64,000 nucleotides of DNA, taken from positions 1 through 64,000 of the forward strand of contig NZ_JAFEMD010000002.1 in the NCBI RefSeq assembly GCF_016892765.1, written 5' to 3'. Position numbers and translations under genes: made by a program. Origin of the DNA: Microvirga arvi. Lineage in GTDB: Bacteria > Pseudomonadota > Alphaproteobacteria > Rhizobiales > Beijerinckiaceae. Each line of letters begins with the position of its first letter. The stretch's first letter is position 1. The notes under the pieces were generated by a model that saw only the letters and a program-made list of their open reading frames with translations, was not told the DNA's origin and did no database searches. Positions 1-8,369 of this stretch are shown piece by piece.

Positions 1-225
1 GGTCCACCAGCGTCATCTGACGCCATCATGCGGAAGGCCTGTCCTTACCGCGGAGAGAACCCTGGACCCGGCAAGGATGCTCACAGAGAGCTTGACCCCA
101 AACCCGGAATTAGAGAACAGCCTGGGCCTCCTGTCGGTGGAGCGTGCGAGGCCGCACCACAGGACCGTGTCTGCTCCCGCACTGCGACGCCTCGCGAGCG
201 CACCCCTCGACAGGAGCAGATCTAC
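1..225 (-). other. Structured transcribed leader or small RNA, unidentified
   Basis: No convincing protein is coded here. A strong minus-strand promoter just upstream implies transcription from about base 224 towards base 1. The first 100 nt of that transcript can close a long stem: CTCCTGTCG at 128-136 is the exact reverse complement of CGACAGGAG at 207-215, with about 70 nt between that can also fold. An ATG ATG pair on the minus strand near base 29, with a purine-rich AGGACAGG some 10 nt before it, may start a protein that leaves the window. I tested the sequence by eye against SRP RNA, RNase P RNA, tmRNA and common riboswitches and could not match it. A 6S-like RNA or a long 5' leader are the alternatives. 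Confidence 0.35.
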
Positions 226-230
226 ACAAC

Positions 231-259
231 CTTATAGCCAAGATTGGGATTATTGTCAA
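231..259 (-). promoter_or_regulatory. Strong sigma-70-type promoter
   Basis: On the minus strand this reads TTGACA (254-259), a 17-nt spacer, then TATAAG (231-236). That is a perfect -35 box and a five-of-six -10 box at optimal spacing. Transcription would start near 224 and run toward base 1, into the structured leader. Confidence 0.7.
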
Positions 260-288
260 GAACAAAGTGAGAACACACGCGCTGCGAT

Positions 289-480
289 CCCTCTCTCCCT
301 GTGCGGGAGAGGGTGGCCCTTGCGTCAGCGAGGGTCGGGAGAGGGGCTGTGCTCGTGCAGTGACGCCCCCTCTCTCCCGGCTCACTTTCGTTCGCCACCC
401 TCCCCCGCAGAGGGGGAGGGAGAGACCACTGAAGCCTGCTTCGAGACGCAGACTTCGTCTCCTCCTCAGGATGAGGGGAA
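289..480. repeat. Intergenic palindromic repeat cluster
   Basis: Three consecutive C/G-rich inverted repeats: CCCTCTCTCC..GGGAGAGGG at 289-313, GGGAGAGGGG..CCCCTCTCTCCC at 339-380, and CCCTCCCCC..GGGGGAGGG at 399-421. They are followed at 431-479 by half of the CTTCGAGACGC / CCTCAGGATGAGG element whose full form is at 58778-58894. Together with the leader this fills the gene-free stretch 1-526; no gene is seen here. Confidence 0.7.
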
Positions 481-526
481 GGGAAGACAAAGACGGGGAT
501 GACGGTAGAGGGTGTTAAACACGCGC

Positions 527-955
527 TTACCGGTAGGGGTAGCAACGGCTTCGGTCGAGCGAGAGGCCGAAATGGGCGCCGAGCTTGCGGATCGCCTCGT
601 CATGCTTGGAGTAAGGGTCGCGATTTCCAGGCCCCACGATGATGATCCGGAACGTTGGATCGCTCCTCCCGCCCGGAGGCAGCATGGCGGTGGCAAGCGC
701 GTCTCCGTTCGCATCGCGCAAGGTCAGGAACATCGGCATGGCCTGCCGGACGTGATCTTTGAGGCCGATGTTCTGTTCGACGAAGGACCGCGAGGTCGAC
801 CGATAGCTGTTCGCTGCGGCGTCCCACGCTTGGCGAAAATGCTTCTCGACCGCATGGCTCATCGCATCGGATTCCAGCGCGGCCTCACCCTCGGTCTCGA
901 TCCGGAACCAGGTCTTCGATCCCGGCGCATCGCAGATGTATTGCATATCGATCAA
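527..955 (-). CDS. Conserved hypothetical protein, 142 aa
   Basis: I do not recognise a named family. The protein is soluble, with no signal peptide or membrane segment. It opens with a strand rich in hydrophobic and aromatic residues (MQYICDAPGSKTWFRIE), has a helical middle, and ends in a second strand-rich part containing FRIIIVGPGN. Such small proteins are common, un-named members of Methylobacteriaceae genomes. The first start is TTG; an ATG three codons on (946) is an equally good choice. It is transcribed in the same direction as the phosphatase and fabI genes but sits at the end of that series, 35 bp from its neighbour. The codon use looks native. Confidence 0.65.
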   Translation of the reverse strand: MIDMQYICDAPGSKTWFRIETEGEAALESDAMSHAVEKHFRQAWDAAANSYRSTSRSFVEQNIGLKDHVRQAMPMFLTLRDANGDALATAMLPPGGRSDPTFRIIIVGPGNRDPYSKHDEAIRKLGAHFGLSLDRSRCYPYR

Positions 956-990
956 CGCGGGAACGCGGTGAAGGTTGTGCGTTTATCCTG

Positions 991-1584
991 TCACACCCAG
1001 CGGTAATGGCGCCCCTCGATGACGAGCACCCTTCCCTGCCAGATGTCCATGCTGGCGGCCTGACGCGAGGAGACGCCGCAGGCGATGGAGAGGAAGGCGC
1101 GGGCGACGCCGCCATGGGCGACCACCGCCGTGTCGCGGGTAAGGTCGTCGAGGAAGGGGCGGGTGCGCTCGACCAGCATGGCGTAGCTCTCGCCGCCGCC
1201 CGGGGGGGCGTAGTGCCACTTGTCCTGCTCGCGCAGGGCCGCAAGCTGCGGCTCGGCCTTGCGGACCTCCTTCCAGGTCATCCCCTCCCAGATTCCGAAG
1301 GTCAGTTCGACGAGGCGCTCGTCGAGCTTGTAGGATTCCGGGTGCAGCCCCAGGGTCCGGCGCAGGATCTCCATGGTCTCGCGGGTGCGGGTCATGGGGC
1401 TCGCGATGTAGGCTAGGTCCTCATAATGCGGCACGAGGGCGGCGAGGTGGCGGGCCGCCTCCTCGGCCTGGACGCGGCCGACATCGTTGAGCGGAATGTC
1501 CTTCTGCCCCTGGAGCCGTCCTTCGAGGTTCCAGTCCGTCTCGCCATGGCGAATGAAGTAGATCGTGGGGCGGGACGGGGTCAC
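991..1584 (-). CDS. Histidine phosphatase family protein (phosphoglycerate-mutase-like)
   Basis: A 197-aa cytosolic member of the histidine phosphatase superfamily. The phosphohistidine motif RHGETDWN lies at residues 12-19, with His13 as the expected nucleophile. The second catalytic His is in VVAHGG near residue 157, and an E near residue 95 in LTFGIWEGM fits the proton donor. This branch (GpmB/CobC-like) contains broad phosphatases as well as mutases, so the substrate cannot be named; glycolytic mutase activity is not established. GTG start. It lies 28 bp downstream of fabI on the same strand, a pairing typical of Rhizobiales, so the two are probably co-transcribed. Confidence 0.9.
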   Translation of the reverse strand: MTPSRPTIYFIRHGETDWNLEGRLQGQKDIPLNDVGRVQAEEAARHLAALVPHYEDLAYIASPMTRTRETMEILRRTLGLHPESYKLDERLVELTFGIWEGMTWKEVRKAEPQLAALREQDKWHYAPPGGGESYAMLVERTRPFLDDLTRDTAVVAHGGVARAFLSIACGVSSRQAASMDIWQGRVLVIEGRHYRWV

Positions 1585-1612
1585 GGCAGGGTCCAGATAC
1601 GCTTGAGACAGG

Positions 1613-2437
1613 TTACTCTTTGTCGAGGGAGAGATCCGGCGCTTCCGGGTTCTTCATGCCGACCACGTGATAGCCCGCATCCACGTGCAGGATCTCGCCG
1701 GTCATGCCGCGGGACATATCGGACACGAGATAGGCGGCCGTCTCGCCGACCTCCTCGATGGTGACCGTGCGGCGGAGCGGCGAGTTGTACTCGTTCCACT
1801 TGAGAATGTAGCGGAAGTCCCCGATGCCGGAGGCCGCCAGCGTCTTGATCGGGCCGGCCGAGATGGCGTTGACGCGGATGTTCTTGGGGCCCAGATCGGC
1901 CGCCAGATAGCGCACGGAGGCCTCGAGCGCGGCCTTGGCCACGCCCATGACGTTGTAGTGCGGCATCCACTTCTCGGCGCCGTAATAGGTGAGCGTGAGC
2001 AGCGAGCCGCCCTCGTTCATCAGCTTCTCGGCGCGCTGCGCGATGGCCGTGAAGGAATAGCAGGAGATCAGCAGCGACTTGGTGAAGTTGCCCTCCGAGG
2101 TCTCCACGTAGCGGCCGGTGAGCTCGTCCTTGTCCGAGAAGGCGATGCAGTGGACCACGAAGTCGATGGAGCCCCAGAGGCGCTTCACTTCCTCGAAGAC
2201 GGCATCGATGGTGGCCCCGTCCGTGACGTCGCAATGGCCGACGACGGCGGCGTCTAGCTCCTTCGCGAGGGGCTCCACCCGCTTCTTGAGAGCATCGCCC
2301 TGATACGTGAAGGCGAGCTCCGCCCCGTGCTGGCGGGCTGCTTGCGCAATGCCCCAGGCGATGGACCGGTTGTTCGCCACGCCCATGATCAAGCCGCGCT
2401 TGCCGGCCAGGATGCCGGGGGCCTTAGTCTCCGCCAT
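1613..2437 (-). CDS. fabI: Enoyl-[acyl-carrier-protein] reductase (NADH)
   Basis: FabI reduces trans-2-enoyl-ACP in the last step of each fatty-acid elongation cycle, in the cytosol. The 274-aa length is normal. The divergent SDR glycine motif is seen as GVANNRSIAWGIA (residues 19-31). The FabI catalytic pattern Tyr-X6-Lys is Y161 to K168 in YNVMGVAK, with the second active-site Tyr at 151, ten residues earlier as in the E. coli enzyme. The C-terminal substrate loop region GMTGEILHVDAGYHVVGM is also typical. It heads a probable two-gene operon with the histidine phosphatase; dnaJ lies upstream, separated by a repeat-filled gap. Confidence 0.96.
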   Translation of the reverse strand: MAETKAPGILAGKRGLIMGVANNRSIAWGIAQAARQHGAELAFTYQGDALKKRVEPLAKELDAAVVGHCDVTDGATIDAVFEEVKRLWGSIDFVVHCIAFSDKDELTGRYVETSEGNFTKSLLISCYSFTAIAQRAEKLMNEGGSLLTLTYYGAEKWMPHYNVMGVAKAALEASVRYLAADLGPKNIRVNAISAGPIKTLAASGIGDFRYILKWNEYNSPLRRTVTIEEVGETAAYLVSDMSRGMTGEILHVDAGYHVVGMKNPEAPDLSLDKE

Positions 2438-2573
2438 AATTCACCTAGATCGTCGCTGGAGAGTTCAAATAAGGAACGGCCTCTTTAGCCGACCCGGCAG
2501 CCACGGGGAAGCCCTCTTGGGAGCCGTTTAGGTAATACGGCTGCCTGAGTGCTGTGCCGCATGACATCCCACC

Positions 2574-2665
2574 ACGTCATCACCGGCCTGGTGCCGGTGA
2601 TCCCGATGGTGTGAAGCGATGAGCCTCATAGAACCGGGATGGCCGGGACAAGCCCGGCCATGACG
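2574..2665. repeat. R2 repeat (two-hairpin intergenic element), copy 1
   Basis: Two hairpins in tandem: GTCATCACCGGC..GCCGGTGATCCCGAT, then a ~25-nt variable linker, then GGGATGGCCGGGACAAGCCC..GGCCATGACGT. The same architecture recurs at 13016, 20159, 36431, 38276, 57740 and 60979, always outside genes. Confidence 0.85.
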
Positions 2666-2682
2666 TAGAGAGGCGGCACACC

Positions 2683-2727
2683 CACTGTCATTCCGGGGCG
2701 CCGAAAGGCGAGCCCGGAATGACAGTG
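2683..2727. repeat. Perfect 15-bp inverted repeat
   Basis: CACTGTCATTCCGGG (2683-2697) is the exact reverse complement of 2713-2727. The outer sequence matches the ends of the longer elements at 27391 and 31356. It may double as a transcription-stopping hairpin downstream of dnaJ, though no T-run follows. Confidence 0.7.
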
Positions 2728-2773
2728 GAGAGTTACGCAAACGGAGAACGAAGGCTCAGACCGGGATTTGACG

Positions 2774-3724
2774 CTACTTCGCCTTGGCCGAGCGGCGCTT
2801 GCGGGCGTAGTCCATCAGGTCCTCGTCCACGATCTCGGGCAGCTTGATCTCCGTGGTCGCAAAGAGGTCTCCAGGCCCGGTCTTGCCCGGCAGGCCCTTG
2901 CCGCGCAGGCGGAAGGTGCGGCCGGAACTGGTCATGGGCGGGATCGTCATCTCCACCGTGCCGGTCAGGGTGGGGACCCGCACCGTGCCGCCGAGAACAG
3001 CCTCCTCGATCTCCACGGGCAGCCGCAGCCGCAGGTTCGAGCCCTCGGGCGTGAAGCGCTCATGGGGCGCGAAGGCGATGGTCAGCAGCGCATCGCCCGG
3101 ATCGATCCCGGGAGCGCCCTGGCCTAAGCCCCGCAGCCGGATCACCTGGCCGTCCGCCACGCCCTTGGGAATGACCACGTCCACGTCGCGGCCGGTGGGA
3201 AGCCTGACCCGCTTCTTCGCCTCGGCGGCGACCTCCTCGAGGGTCACCGTGAGCGTGGCCTCGACGTCCTCGCCCTTCTGCTGCCGGGGACGGGTGCGGG
3301 ATTGGCGCGGGCTCTCGCCCGCCGATTTGAAGGCGTTCTCGAAGATCTGGGAGAAGAAGTCGTCGCCCTGATCGGCACCGAAGCCGCTCCGGCTGCTGCG
3401 CCGCCCGCCGAAGGGATTGCCGCCCCCGAAGCCGGCAAAACCCTCCGCCCCGGCCCCGCCCCGTCCGCCGCCGCCGAACCCCTCGAAGCCCTGGAAGCGC
3501 GGCTTGCCCTCGGCATCGATCTCGCCCCGGTCGAACTGGGCGCGCTTTCCCGCATCGCCCAGGATCTCATAGGCCGAATTCGCCTCGGCGAACTTGTCCT
3601 TGGCCTTGGGGTCGTCCTTGTTGCTGTCTGGGTGGTAAGTCTTGGCGAGCTTGCGGAACGCCTTCTTGATGTCCGCTTCGCTCGCAGAGCGGGACACGCC
3701 GAGAACGTCATAGGGGTTGCGCAT
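2774..3724 (-). CDS. DnaJ-family co-chaperone, CbpA type
   Basis: A 316-aa J-domain co-chaperone that would stimulate DnaK ATPase. The J domain covers residues 1-70 with the HPD tripeptide at 31-33. A Gly/Phe-rich linker follows (about 75-130), then two beta-rich C-terminal peptide-binding domains. The Cys-rich zinc-finger of true DnaJ is absent, so this is a class II (CbpA/DnaJ2-like) protein. I chose the start [10 protein letters not shown] at 3724; a longer frame beginning [12 protein letters not shown] is an artefact of the dispersed repeat at 3759-3870. The neighbours (fabI upstream in coordinate, a lipoprotein and pdxH on the other side) are a usual Rhizobiales arrangement. Confidence 0.93.
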   Translation of the reverse strand: MRNPYDVLGVSRSASEADIKKAFRKLAKTYHPDSNKDDPKAKDKFAEANSAYEILGDAGKRAQFDRGEIDAEGKPRFQGFEGFGGGGRGGAGAEGFAGFGGGNPFGGRRSSRSGFGADQGDDFFSQIFENAFKSAGESPRQSRTRPRQQKGEDVEATLTVTLEEVAAEAKKRVRLPTGRDVDVVIPKGVADGQVIRLRGLGQGAPGIDPGDALLTIAFAPHERFTPEGSNLRLRLPVEIEEAVLGGTVRVPTLTGTVEMTIPPMTSSGRTFRLRGKGLPGKTGPGDLFATTEIKLPEIVDEDLMDYARKRRSAKAK

Positions 3725-3758
3725 CGTGGAATCCTGAACCGTCGGATTGGGAGCCTCG

Positions 3759-3870
3759 AGCATCGGACCCAAAAGTGGACTTGCACTTTTGGGATCCATC
3801 CGATGCTCAATTTAGAGCTGGCGCATCGTTGGAAGCGGAAAACCGGATCCACTTTTCCGCACGATGCGCT
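3759..3870. repeat. R1 two-hairpin dispersed repeat, copy 1
   Basis: Module 1 (3759-3807) is a hairpin GAGCATCGGACCCAAAAGTG ... ending CCGATGCTC. Module 2 (3821-3870) is a second hairpin GCGCATCGT ... CCGCACGATGCGC, with an inner GGAAAA/CCACTTTTCC arm. Related copies are at 43668 and, inverted, at 62989. The family resembles the abundant AAAAGTGG/CCACTTTT intergenic palindromes of Rhizobiales. Confidence 0.85.
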
Positions 3871-3937
3871 AGCTCAACGGGTTTGACGGTCATATGGGCA
3901 AAGTGTTGCCTGCTTGCAACGCCTGAACCGGTGAAAG

Positions 3938-4417
3938 CTAGACCTTGGCCGAGCCCTTCAGGGGCTTGACCTCCTTGAGGGTCCACTCGCCGCCGGAGGG
4001 GCGGCAGGCCGTGCCCTGCAGGGAGGACGAGGATGGACCGCTTACGTTGGCCGAAAAGCTGCGGCAGATCTCGTCGTCCTTCACGAAGGGGGCTCCCATG
4101 GGGGTGAAGGTGCCCTTCCGGCTGGTCGCGGGGTTGTCCCAGGAGACATGCGTGCCGGGGCCCTGCGGATCGAGGGCCACCGCAAGCGCCGCCTTGGCCC
4201 GCCGCCAATCCTCATCGTCCAGATCGGAGGACAGGGCAACGACCGCATTGGAGGCAATGGCGCCGGTGGCCTTCGGCCCGTCCTCGTCCAGGGCCGAAAG
4301 CCCAAGCGACATGCCGCAGGCGCTCGTGGACAGGGCGAGCAGCCCAACCGCGAGCACTTTCAGCGCTTCGCGGGCGCTAGCAACTGATCTATAACGGCGC
4401 GGATTGATCCACGTCAC
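3938..4417 (-). CDS. RT0821/Lpp0805-like surface protein
   Basis: A 159-aa exported protein. Residues 1-33 form a basic N-region and hydrophobic core ([17 protein letters not shown]); Cys34 follows as a weak lipobox (TSAC), so it may be an outer-membrane lipoprotein. The mature part contains the [20 protein letters not shown] and [15 protein letters not shown] segments and a C-terminal part with C-R-PSGGEW, the pattern I know from the RT0821/Lpp0805 surface-protein family of alphaproteobacteria. Its function is unknown. It is transcribed away from pdxH, 45 bp apart, so both share a short divergent promoter region. Confidence 0.72.
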   Translation of the reverse strand: MTWINPRRYRSVASAREALKVLAVGLLALSTSACGMSLGLSALDEDGPKATGAIASNAVVALSSDLDDEDWRRAKAALAVALDPQGPGTHVSWDNPATSRKGTFTPMGAPFVKDDEICRSFSANVSGPSSSSLQGTACRPSGGEWTLKEVKPLKGSAKV

Positions 4418-4462
4418 GCGTCGGGTCCCCCAGAAGCTAAAGTTATAGAACGAGATAAAACA

Positions 4463-5071
4463 GTGAACGCGTTAACAACCGGTGACTTCACTGAATCAGC
4501 AGAGCCCTTCGCCCTCTTCCAGGACTGGATGACGGAGGCGGAGGCCTCGGAGCCCAACGATCCCAACGCCATGGCGCTCGCCACCGTGGACGAGACCGGG
4601 CTGCCGAATGTCCGCATGGTGCTGCTCAAAGGTTTCGACGCGAACGGCTTCGTGTTCTACACCAACACGGAATCCAACAAGGGCCGCGAGCTTCTCGGGC
4701 AGCGGAAGGCCGCCATCGTGCTGCACTGGAAGAGCCTGCGCCGGCAGGTGCGCGCCCGCGGTCCGGTGACCCTGGTGAGCGACGAGGAGGCCGACGCCTA
4801 TTTCCAGAGCCGCCCCCGCGACAGCCGCATCGGCGCCTGGGCGAGCCAGCAGTCGCGCCCGCTCGAGAGCCGCTTCGCGCTGGAGAAGGCGGTGGCGCTC
4901 AACACCGCCAAATATGCCGTCGGCGAGGTGCCGCGCCCGCCCTACTGGACGGGCTTTCGCATCGCGCCGGTTTCCATCGAGTTCTGGCAGGACAAGCCCT
5001 TCCGCCTACATGACCGCGTGGTCTTCACCCGCGACGGCGAGGGCTGGCGGAAGGTTCGGCTTTATCCCTGA
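4463..5071 (+). CDS. pdxH: Pyridoxamine 5'-phosphate oxidase
   Basis: PdxH is an FMN enzyme that oxidises pyridoxine- or pyridoxamine-5'-phosphate to pyridoxal 5'-phosphate. The 202-aa length is normal. The FMN-binding core [22 protein letters not shown] is at about residues 49-75, the [11 protein letters not shown] motif near 120, and the C-terminal dimerisation/substrate segment ends in GWRKVRLYP. The start is GTG at 4463, giving MNALTTGDF. It is divergent from the surface protein gene and is followed after 72 bp by an SDR gene on the same strand. Confidence 0.95.
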   Translation: MNALTTGDFTESAEPFALFQDWMTEAEASEPNDPNAMALATVDETGLPNVRMVLLKGFDANGFVFYTNTESNKGRELLGQRKAAIVLHWKSLRRQVRARGPVTLVSDEEADAYFQSRPRDSRIGAWASQQSRPLESRFALEKAVALNTAKYAVGEVPRPPYWTGFRIAPVSIEFWQDKPFRLHDRVVFTRDGEGWRKVRLYP

Positions 5072-5143
5072 CCGGCATTCATGGCCGTAGACCGGGATTC
5101 CGAACCGGGATAAGGCTCTGCCCCGCTTACGAGAGATCTCCCG

Positions 5144-5899
5144 ATGTCCTCTTCGCCCAGCAATTCCCGCCGCATCATGCTGCTCACCGGCGCCAGCCGC
5201 GGCATCGGGCATGCCACGGTCAAGCGCTTCTCCGCGGCCGGGTGGCGGGTCATCACCTGCTCGCGGCACGGCTTCCCCGAGAACTGCCCGTGGGAGATGG
5301 GGCCGGAGGACCACCTGCAGGTCGATCTGGCCGATGCGCAGGACACTCGCCGCGCCATCGCGGAGGTGAAGGAGCGCCTCGCGGCCGAGGGCGGCTGCCT
5401 GCACGCGCTCGTCAACAACGCGGGCATTTCGCCCAAGGGCGAAGGCGGCTCGCGGATGGGAACCCTCGACACCCGCTACGAGGATTGGCTGCGGGTGTTC
5501 CAAGTCAATTTCTTCGCCTCGATTATGCTGGCCCGCGGCCTTCAGGACGAGCTGACCAAGGCCAAGGGCTCGGTGGTCAACGTCACCTCTATCGCAGGCT
5601 CGCGCGTGCACCCCTTCGCGGGCGCGGCCTATGCCACCTCCAAGGCGGCGCTCGCCTCGCTGACCCGCGAGATGGCGGCCGATTTCGGCCCGCTCGGCGT
5701 GCGCGTGAACGCCATCTCGCCGGGCGAGATCGACACCGCGATCCTGTCGCCGGGCACGGAGAAGATCGTCGAGCAGCTGCCGATGCGCCGTCTCGGCACG
5801 CCGGACGAGGTGGCCAAGGCCATCTACTTCCTCTGCACGGAGGCGAGCTCCTACGTCACCGGCGCGGAGCTCCACATCAACGGCGGTCAGCACGTCTAA
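5144..5899 (+). CDS. SDR-family NAD(P)-dependent oxidoreductase
   Basis: A 251-aa classical short-chain dehydrogenase. The cofactor motif GASRGIGHA is at residues 17-25, NNAG near 90, and the catalytic Ser (NVTSIAGS), Tyr and Lys (YATSK) follow at about 147-166. The C-terminal TGAELHINGGQHV is the usual cofactor-side end. The substrate is not evident. It is 72 bp behind pdxH and 9 bp before the next secreted-protein gene, so the three may form one transcript. Confidence 0.9.
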   Translation: MSSSPSNSRRIMLLTGASRGIGHATVKRFSAAGWRVITCSRHGFPENCPWEMGPEDHLQVDLADAQDTRRAIAEVKERLAAEGGCLHALVNNAGISPKGEGGSRMGTLDTRYEDWLRVFQVNFFASIMLARGLQDELTKAKGSVVNVTSIAGSRVHPFAGAAYATSKAALASLTREMAADFGPLGVRVNAISPGEIDTAILSPGTEKIVEQLPMRRLGTPDEVAKAIYFLCTEASSYVTGAELHINGGQHV

Positions 5900-5908
5900 A
5901 GGTGATCC

Positions 5909-6337
5909 ATGCCCCTGCGGCTTTCCCAGCATTGGGCGCAGAGAGTCCTGACCGCGCTGCTGATGCTCGGCTCAGTGGCGGCATCGGGCCAGGAAAGCCC
6001 TGAGAAGAACCCCTTCGCCGATCCGGACATGCATCCGTCCTATCAGGCGCGCTGCCCCGAGGTCCGGGAGCTGACGAACGGGCGGGAAACGGGCGCGACC
6101 CGCGTGGATTTCAGCGTGACGGGTCCCCTCGCCCTCGTGCATTTCGACGGCACGCTCGCCTATCTCGGCCTGTGCGGCACGGGATCCGAACCGAAGGTGC
6201 TCTGCGTCACCTACCAGACCAACGACATGAAGGTCGGCGACGTGGTGACGGTGGCCGGCGGCTACAGCCGGCCGAACGAGGACTTCATCGTCTTGGATCC
6301 CTGCCTTGCGCAGCGGCCGGACGAGCCGGCGCAATAG
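5909..6337 (+). CDS. Secreted hypothetical protein, 142 aa
   Basis: It has an N-terminal signal peptide (hydrophobic VLTALLMLGSVAASG, cleavage likely near residue 27) and a mature domain of about 115 residues. Four Cys in the mature part (RCPEV, LCGTG, VLCVTY, DPCLAQ) suggest two disulfides in the periplasm. The fold looks strand-rich. I do not recognise a family. It begins 9 bp after the SDR stop, so it is probably its operon partner. Confidence 0.75.
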   Translation: MPLRLSQHWAQRVLTALLMLGSVAASGQESPEKNPFADPDMHPSYQARCPEVRELTNGRETGATRVDFSVTGPLALVHFDGTLAYLGLCGTGSEPKVLCVTYQTNDMKVGDVVTVAGGYSRPNEDFIVLDPCLAQRPDEPAQ

Positions 6338-6486
6338 ACAGCATCACGGCGCTGGCGCGGGCCGGGCCATTGCCGCATCACGACGACAGGCCCGCCTCCC
6401 TCCGGTCTCTTGGACAGGGAGGGGGATGAGATGCGCCTCCCCCAGCTTACAGGTTGTGCGGATATGATTTGATAGCGAACTTACTC

Positions 6487-7146
6487 TCAGCGCCCCTCGG
6501 CCGCCTTGAGCGCAGTTGACATCGTCTTCGCTAACCTTTGCGTCGCTTCACTGAAGTCAGTGACTGAACACGATCCGCTTTCAAGGCGTTGGGTGCCTAT
6601 GGAGTCAGTATCGACTTCGGTTACTGCCCTTAATGTCGGGCGATCTACAAAAAAACGAACGTTGTAAAATTTGTGAGTTACCCGAGGGGAGTCAAATTCC
6701 AGTTCGCCAGCGCAGCCGCCATAGTAACCGTTACCTAAGAGCCTAGCTCCTAGAAAGAAATGCGCAGTTGAGTCTCGTTCGCGCATAGTCCCTGACCTGA
6801 CGCATATTGTATTCAGGTTTTCACCAGCAGCGAAAGTCACTGTGTCTGTTGATGCACGGCCAATTATCGAAGCATCTTTGCTCTTAGCTGCAATCACAAG
6901 CGCAGCGAGTGCCTTGGATCTTACAATCGTCATTGCAGCTGCTGGGCTATTACGAGAAGGGCCGAAAGGGCAGTTGAATGCGAAGTCGCCAGGTTGCTTT
7001 TCGACAGACCTCATTGAAGATACGAAATCTTCAACGGTGTGCATTGCTGGCGCACCAGTCTGCGCGCCGACTGCTGTAAAGGCGAAGCTCCCAATGACAA
7101 ATACGAAACACCCATAAAAAGTCTTGCCTTCCAATGCTGCCCCCAT
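6487..7146 (-). CDS. Secreted hypothetical protein, 219 aa, in lower-GC region
   Basis: The N-terminus (residues 1-30, FYGCFVFVIGSFAFTAVGAQ) is a signal peptide, so the product is probably periplasmic. The rest is a mixed domain with Cys at FNCPF, TICVRS, GGCAGE and GSCSV that could form disulfides. No family is recognised. The coding DNA is visibly richer in A/T than the flanking core genes and uses many AT-ending codons, which marks the beginning of an accessory segment. It is convergent with the small secreted protein before it, with a 149-bp gap that holds nothing I can identify. Confidence 0.6.
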   Translation of the reverse strand: MGAALEGKTFYGCFVFVIGSFAFTAVGAQTGAPAMHTVEDFVSSMRSVEKQPGDFAFNCPFGPSRNSPAAAMTIVRSKALAALVIAAKSKDASIIGRASTDTVTFAAGENLNTICVRSGTMRERDSTAHFFLGARLLGNGYYGGCAGELEFDSPRVTHKFYNVRFFVDRPTLRAVTEVDTDSIGTQRLESGSCSVTDFSEATQRLAKTMSTALKAAEGR

Positions 7147-7277
7147 TGCGTAACGCTATCCAGTCTGGATTTGCAAAGTCCAAGGTAGCTAACCCACCAA
7201 GGCTTGATGGACTAATAATACCATCGTCATGAGAGGAATGTCGTTATCTGAACAACTGAACCGGTAGGCGTTAGTCT

Positions 7278-7337
7278 CAACCCTCTCTTCACCCCTCCAC
7301 GCTATAACCTTCCCCATGACCTACTCCCGCGACACCC
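7278..7337 (+). pseudogene. 5'-end fragment of an absent gene, copy A
   Basis: About 38 bp of upstream sequence plus the start ATGACCTACTCCCGCGACAC at 7316. It matches copies B (7919) and C (8370) but is interrupted after six codons. The 290-bp non-coding stretch 7147-7436 holds nothing else I can name. Confidence 0.5.
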
Positions 7338-7436
7338 CCCTTATGATAGGAGTGCTCGCACCTTTCCAGTGGTGATCCTATGCTATAGGCCGGTCGAGGA
7401 CGTAGTTCTCTAAGACCCATAGACGTAGGTGACGAA

Positions 7437-7922
7437 GTGATATTGGATTGGTTTCAGAAGAGAAGTTTCCTGAAAAATGTAAACGCGGCGATAGATCGGC
7501 TGACAGCTGAGCGAGGTTTTGCATTGAGAGTCGCCGCAGTAATTCCGAAAGTTGAAACGCTTTTTGTTGAGTGGCGGAAAGAGGGATTAAGTCCAGAGCA
7601 CTGTGCGACAATGCTTGTTGCGGACCTCTATCCAAGTTTATTGTCTGCGGATCTGAGTGACGAAAAGCGCAAGGTGATCATTCAGGAGATTAACCACTAC
7701 TCGACAACGCGCATCATGCCGCAAGGTCATCCAGAGTTTGTCACACTCAAGTATATCCATCAGGACATGATCCTTACGGACTGGGTCAACCGAAATTTGC
7801 TTCCTCCAGCAACGGCATTGCATGCACGCCTTGAGTTTACAGGACAACTTGCGGGACTCACTAAGGAACAGCGTAGAACTATGGGTGACAAGATCATCGC
7901 GAATGCAGCGAGTCGATCGTGA
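7437..7922 (+). CDS. Hypothetical protein, 161 aa (orphan)
   Basis: A soluble, mostly helical protein without signal peptide or membrane segment; it starts MILDWFQKRSFLKNVNAAID from a GTG codon. No motif that I know is present. It has AT-richer codon use than the core genes, consistent with acquisition. Its stop codon TGA (7920-7922) lies inside the repeated start region of fragment B (GTGACCTAC), so the 3' end of this gene was joined to, or defined by, that fragment. It sits between fragments A and B. Confidence 0.55.
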   Translation: MILDWFQKRSFLKNVNAAIDRLTAERGFALRVAAVIPKVETLFVEWRKEGLSPEHCATMLVADLYPSLLSADLSDEKRKVIIQEINHYSTTRIMPQGHPEFVTLKYIHQDMILTDWVNRNLLPPATALHARLEFTGQLAGLTKEQRRTMGDKIIANAASRS

Positions 7923-7973
7923 CCTACTCCCGCGACACCACCGCCATCTCCGAGCTCACCGGGGTTGATGCGG
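7919..7973 (+). pseudogene. 5'-end fragment of an absent gene, copy B (longest coding part)
   Basis: It reads (V/M)TYSRDTTAISELTGVDA from a GTG in place of the ATG of copies A and C, then diverges. There is no upstream homology to A or C: the junction falls exactly at the start codon. The source gene is not in the window. Confidence 0.5.
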
Positions 7974-8264
7974 CTTGCATGCTAAGATCTCCAAGCGTTT
8001 GATCTCAAATGGATCAACGAAGAGGTCAGGCGCTCGCTGGCTCAAAGCCACAGCGACCTTACCGGCAAGATGAGCATTCCGGGCCTCTTCATCCGGGAAA
8101 GCGTCAAAAATCGCAAACGTATTGTGGTCAAACCGCACGGCATACCAAGTTGTCGTGCCTGGCTCCTCCTCAACGAGCGGCAAGGCCGAACGGAGAAACT
8201 CCGCAGCTTCTTCCTCTTTGCCTGATTTGGCTTCTAAGGGTACATACAAAGCAAGCTTGGTCAT
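7956..8264 (-). CDS. ABM-domain (antibiotic biosynthesis monooxygenase-like) protein
   Basis: A 102-aa single-domain ferredoxin-like alpha+beta protein of the ABM superfamily. Recognisable are the first strand LALYVPLEAKSG, the helix EEAAEFLRSAL, the strand TTTWYAVRF and FAIFDAFPDEEARNAHL. These proteins are usually dimeric, cofactor-free oxygenases or of unknown function; the substrate is unknown here. The last eight residues (ACKPHQPR) are coded across fragment B of the repeated 5' end, so the native C-terminus may have been replaced. Confidence 0.75.
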   Translation of the reverse strand: MTKLALYVPLEAKSGKEEEAAEFLRSALPLVEEEPGTTTWYAVRFDHNTFAIFDAFPDEEARNAHLAGKVAVALSQRAPDLFVDPFEIKRLEILACKPHQPR

Positions 8265-8369
8265 GCCGGGATCACTTTCGGTGCAAGGTTGGGAACCGCT
8301 GGACCGGATATGGAGCGATCACCAGCAATACCTAGGCTGGCCTAGCCTCTGCCGCTGCGACACCCGACG

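Noticed and set aside
289-480. Possible CRISPR array from repeated CCCTCTCCC / GGGAGAGGG units
   Set aside because: Units are palindromic, unevenly spaced and of differing length; there are no uniform spacers and no cas genes.
3725-3799. N-terminal extension of the DnaJ-like protein beginning MDPKSAS
   Set aside because: The codons come from the R1 dispersed repeat, which gives the same peptide at 63050; the J domain starts at 3724.
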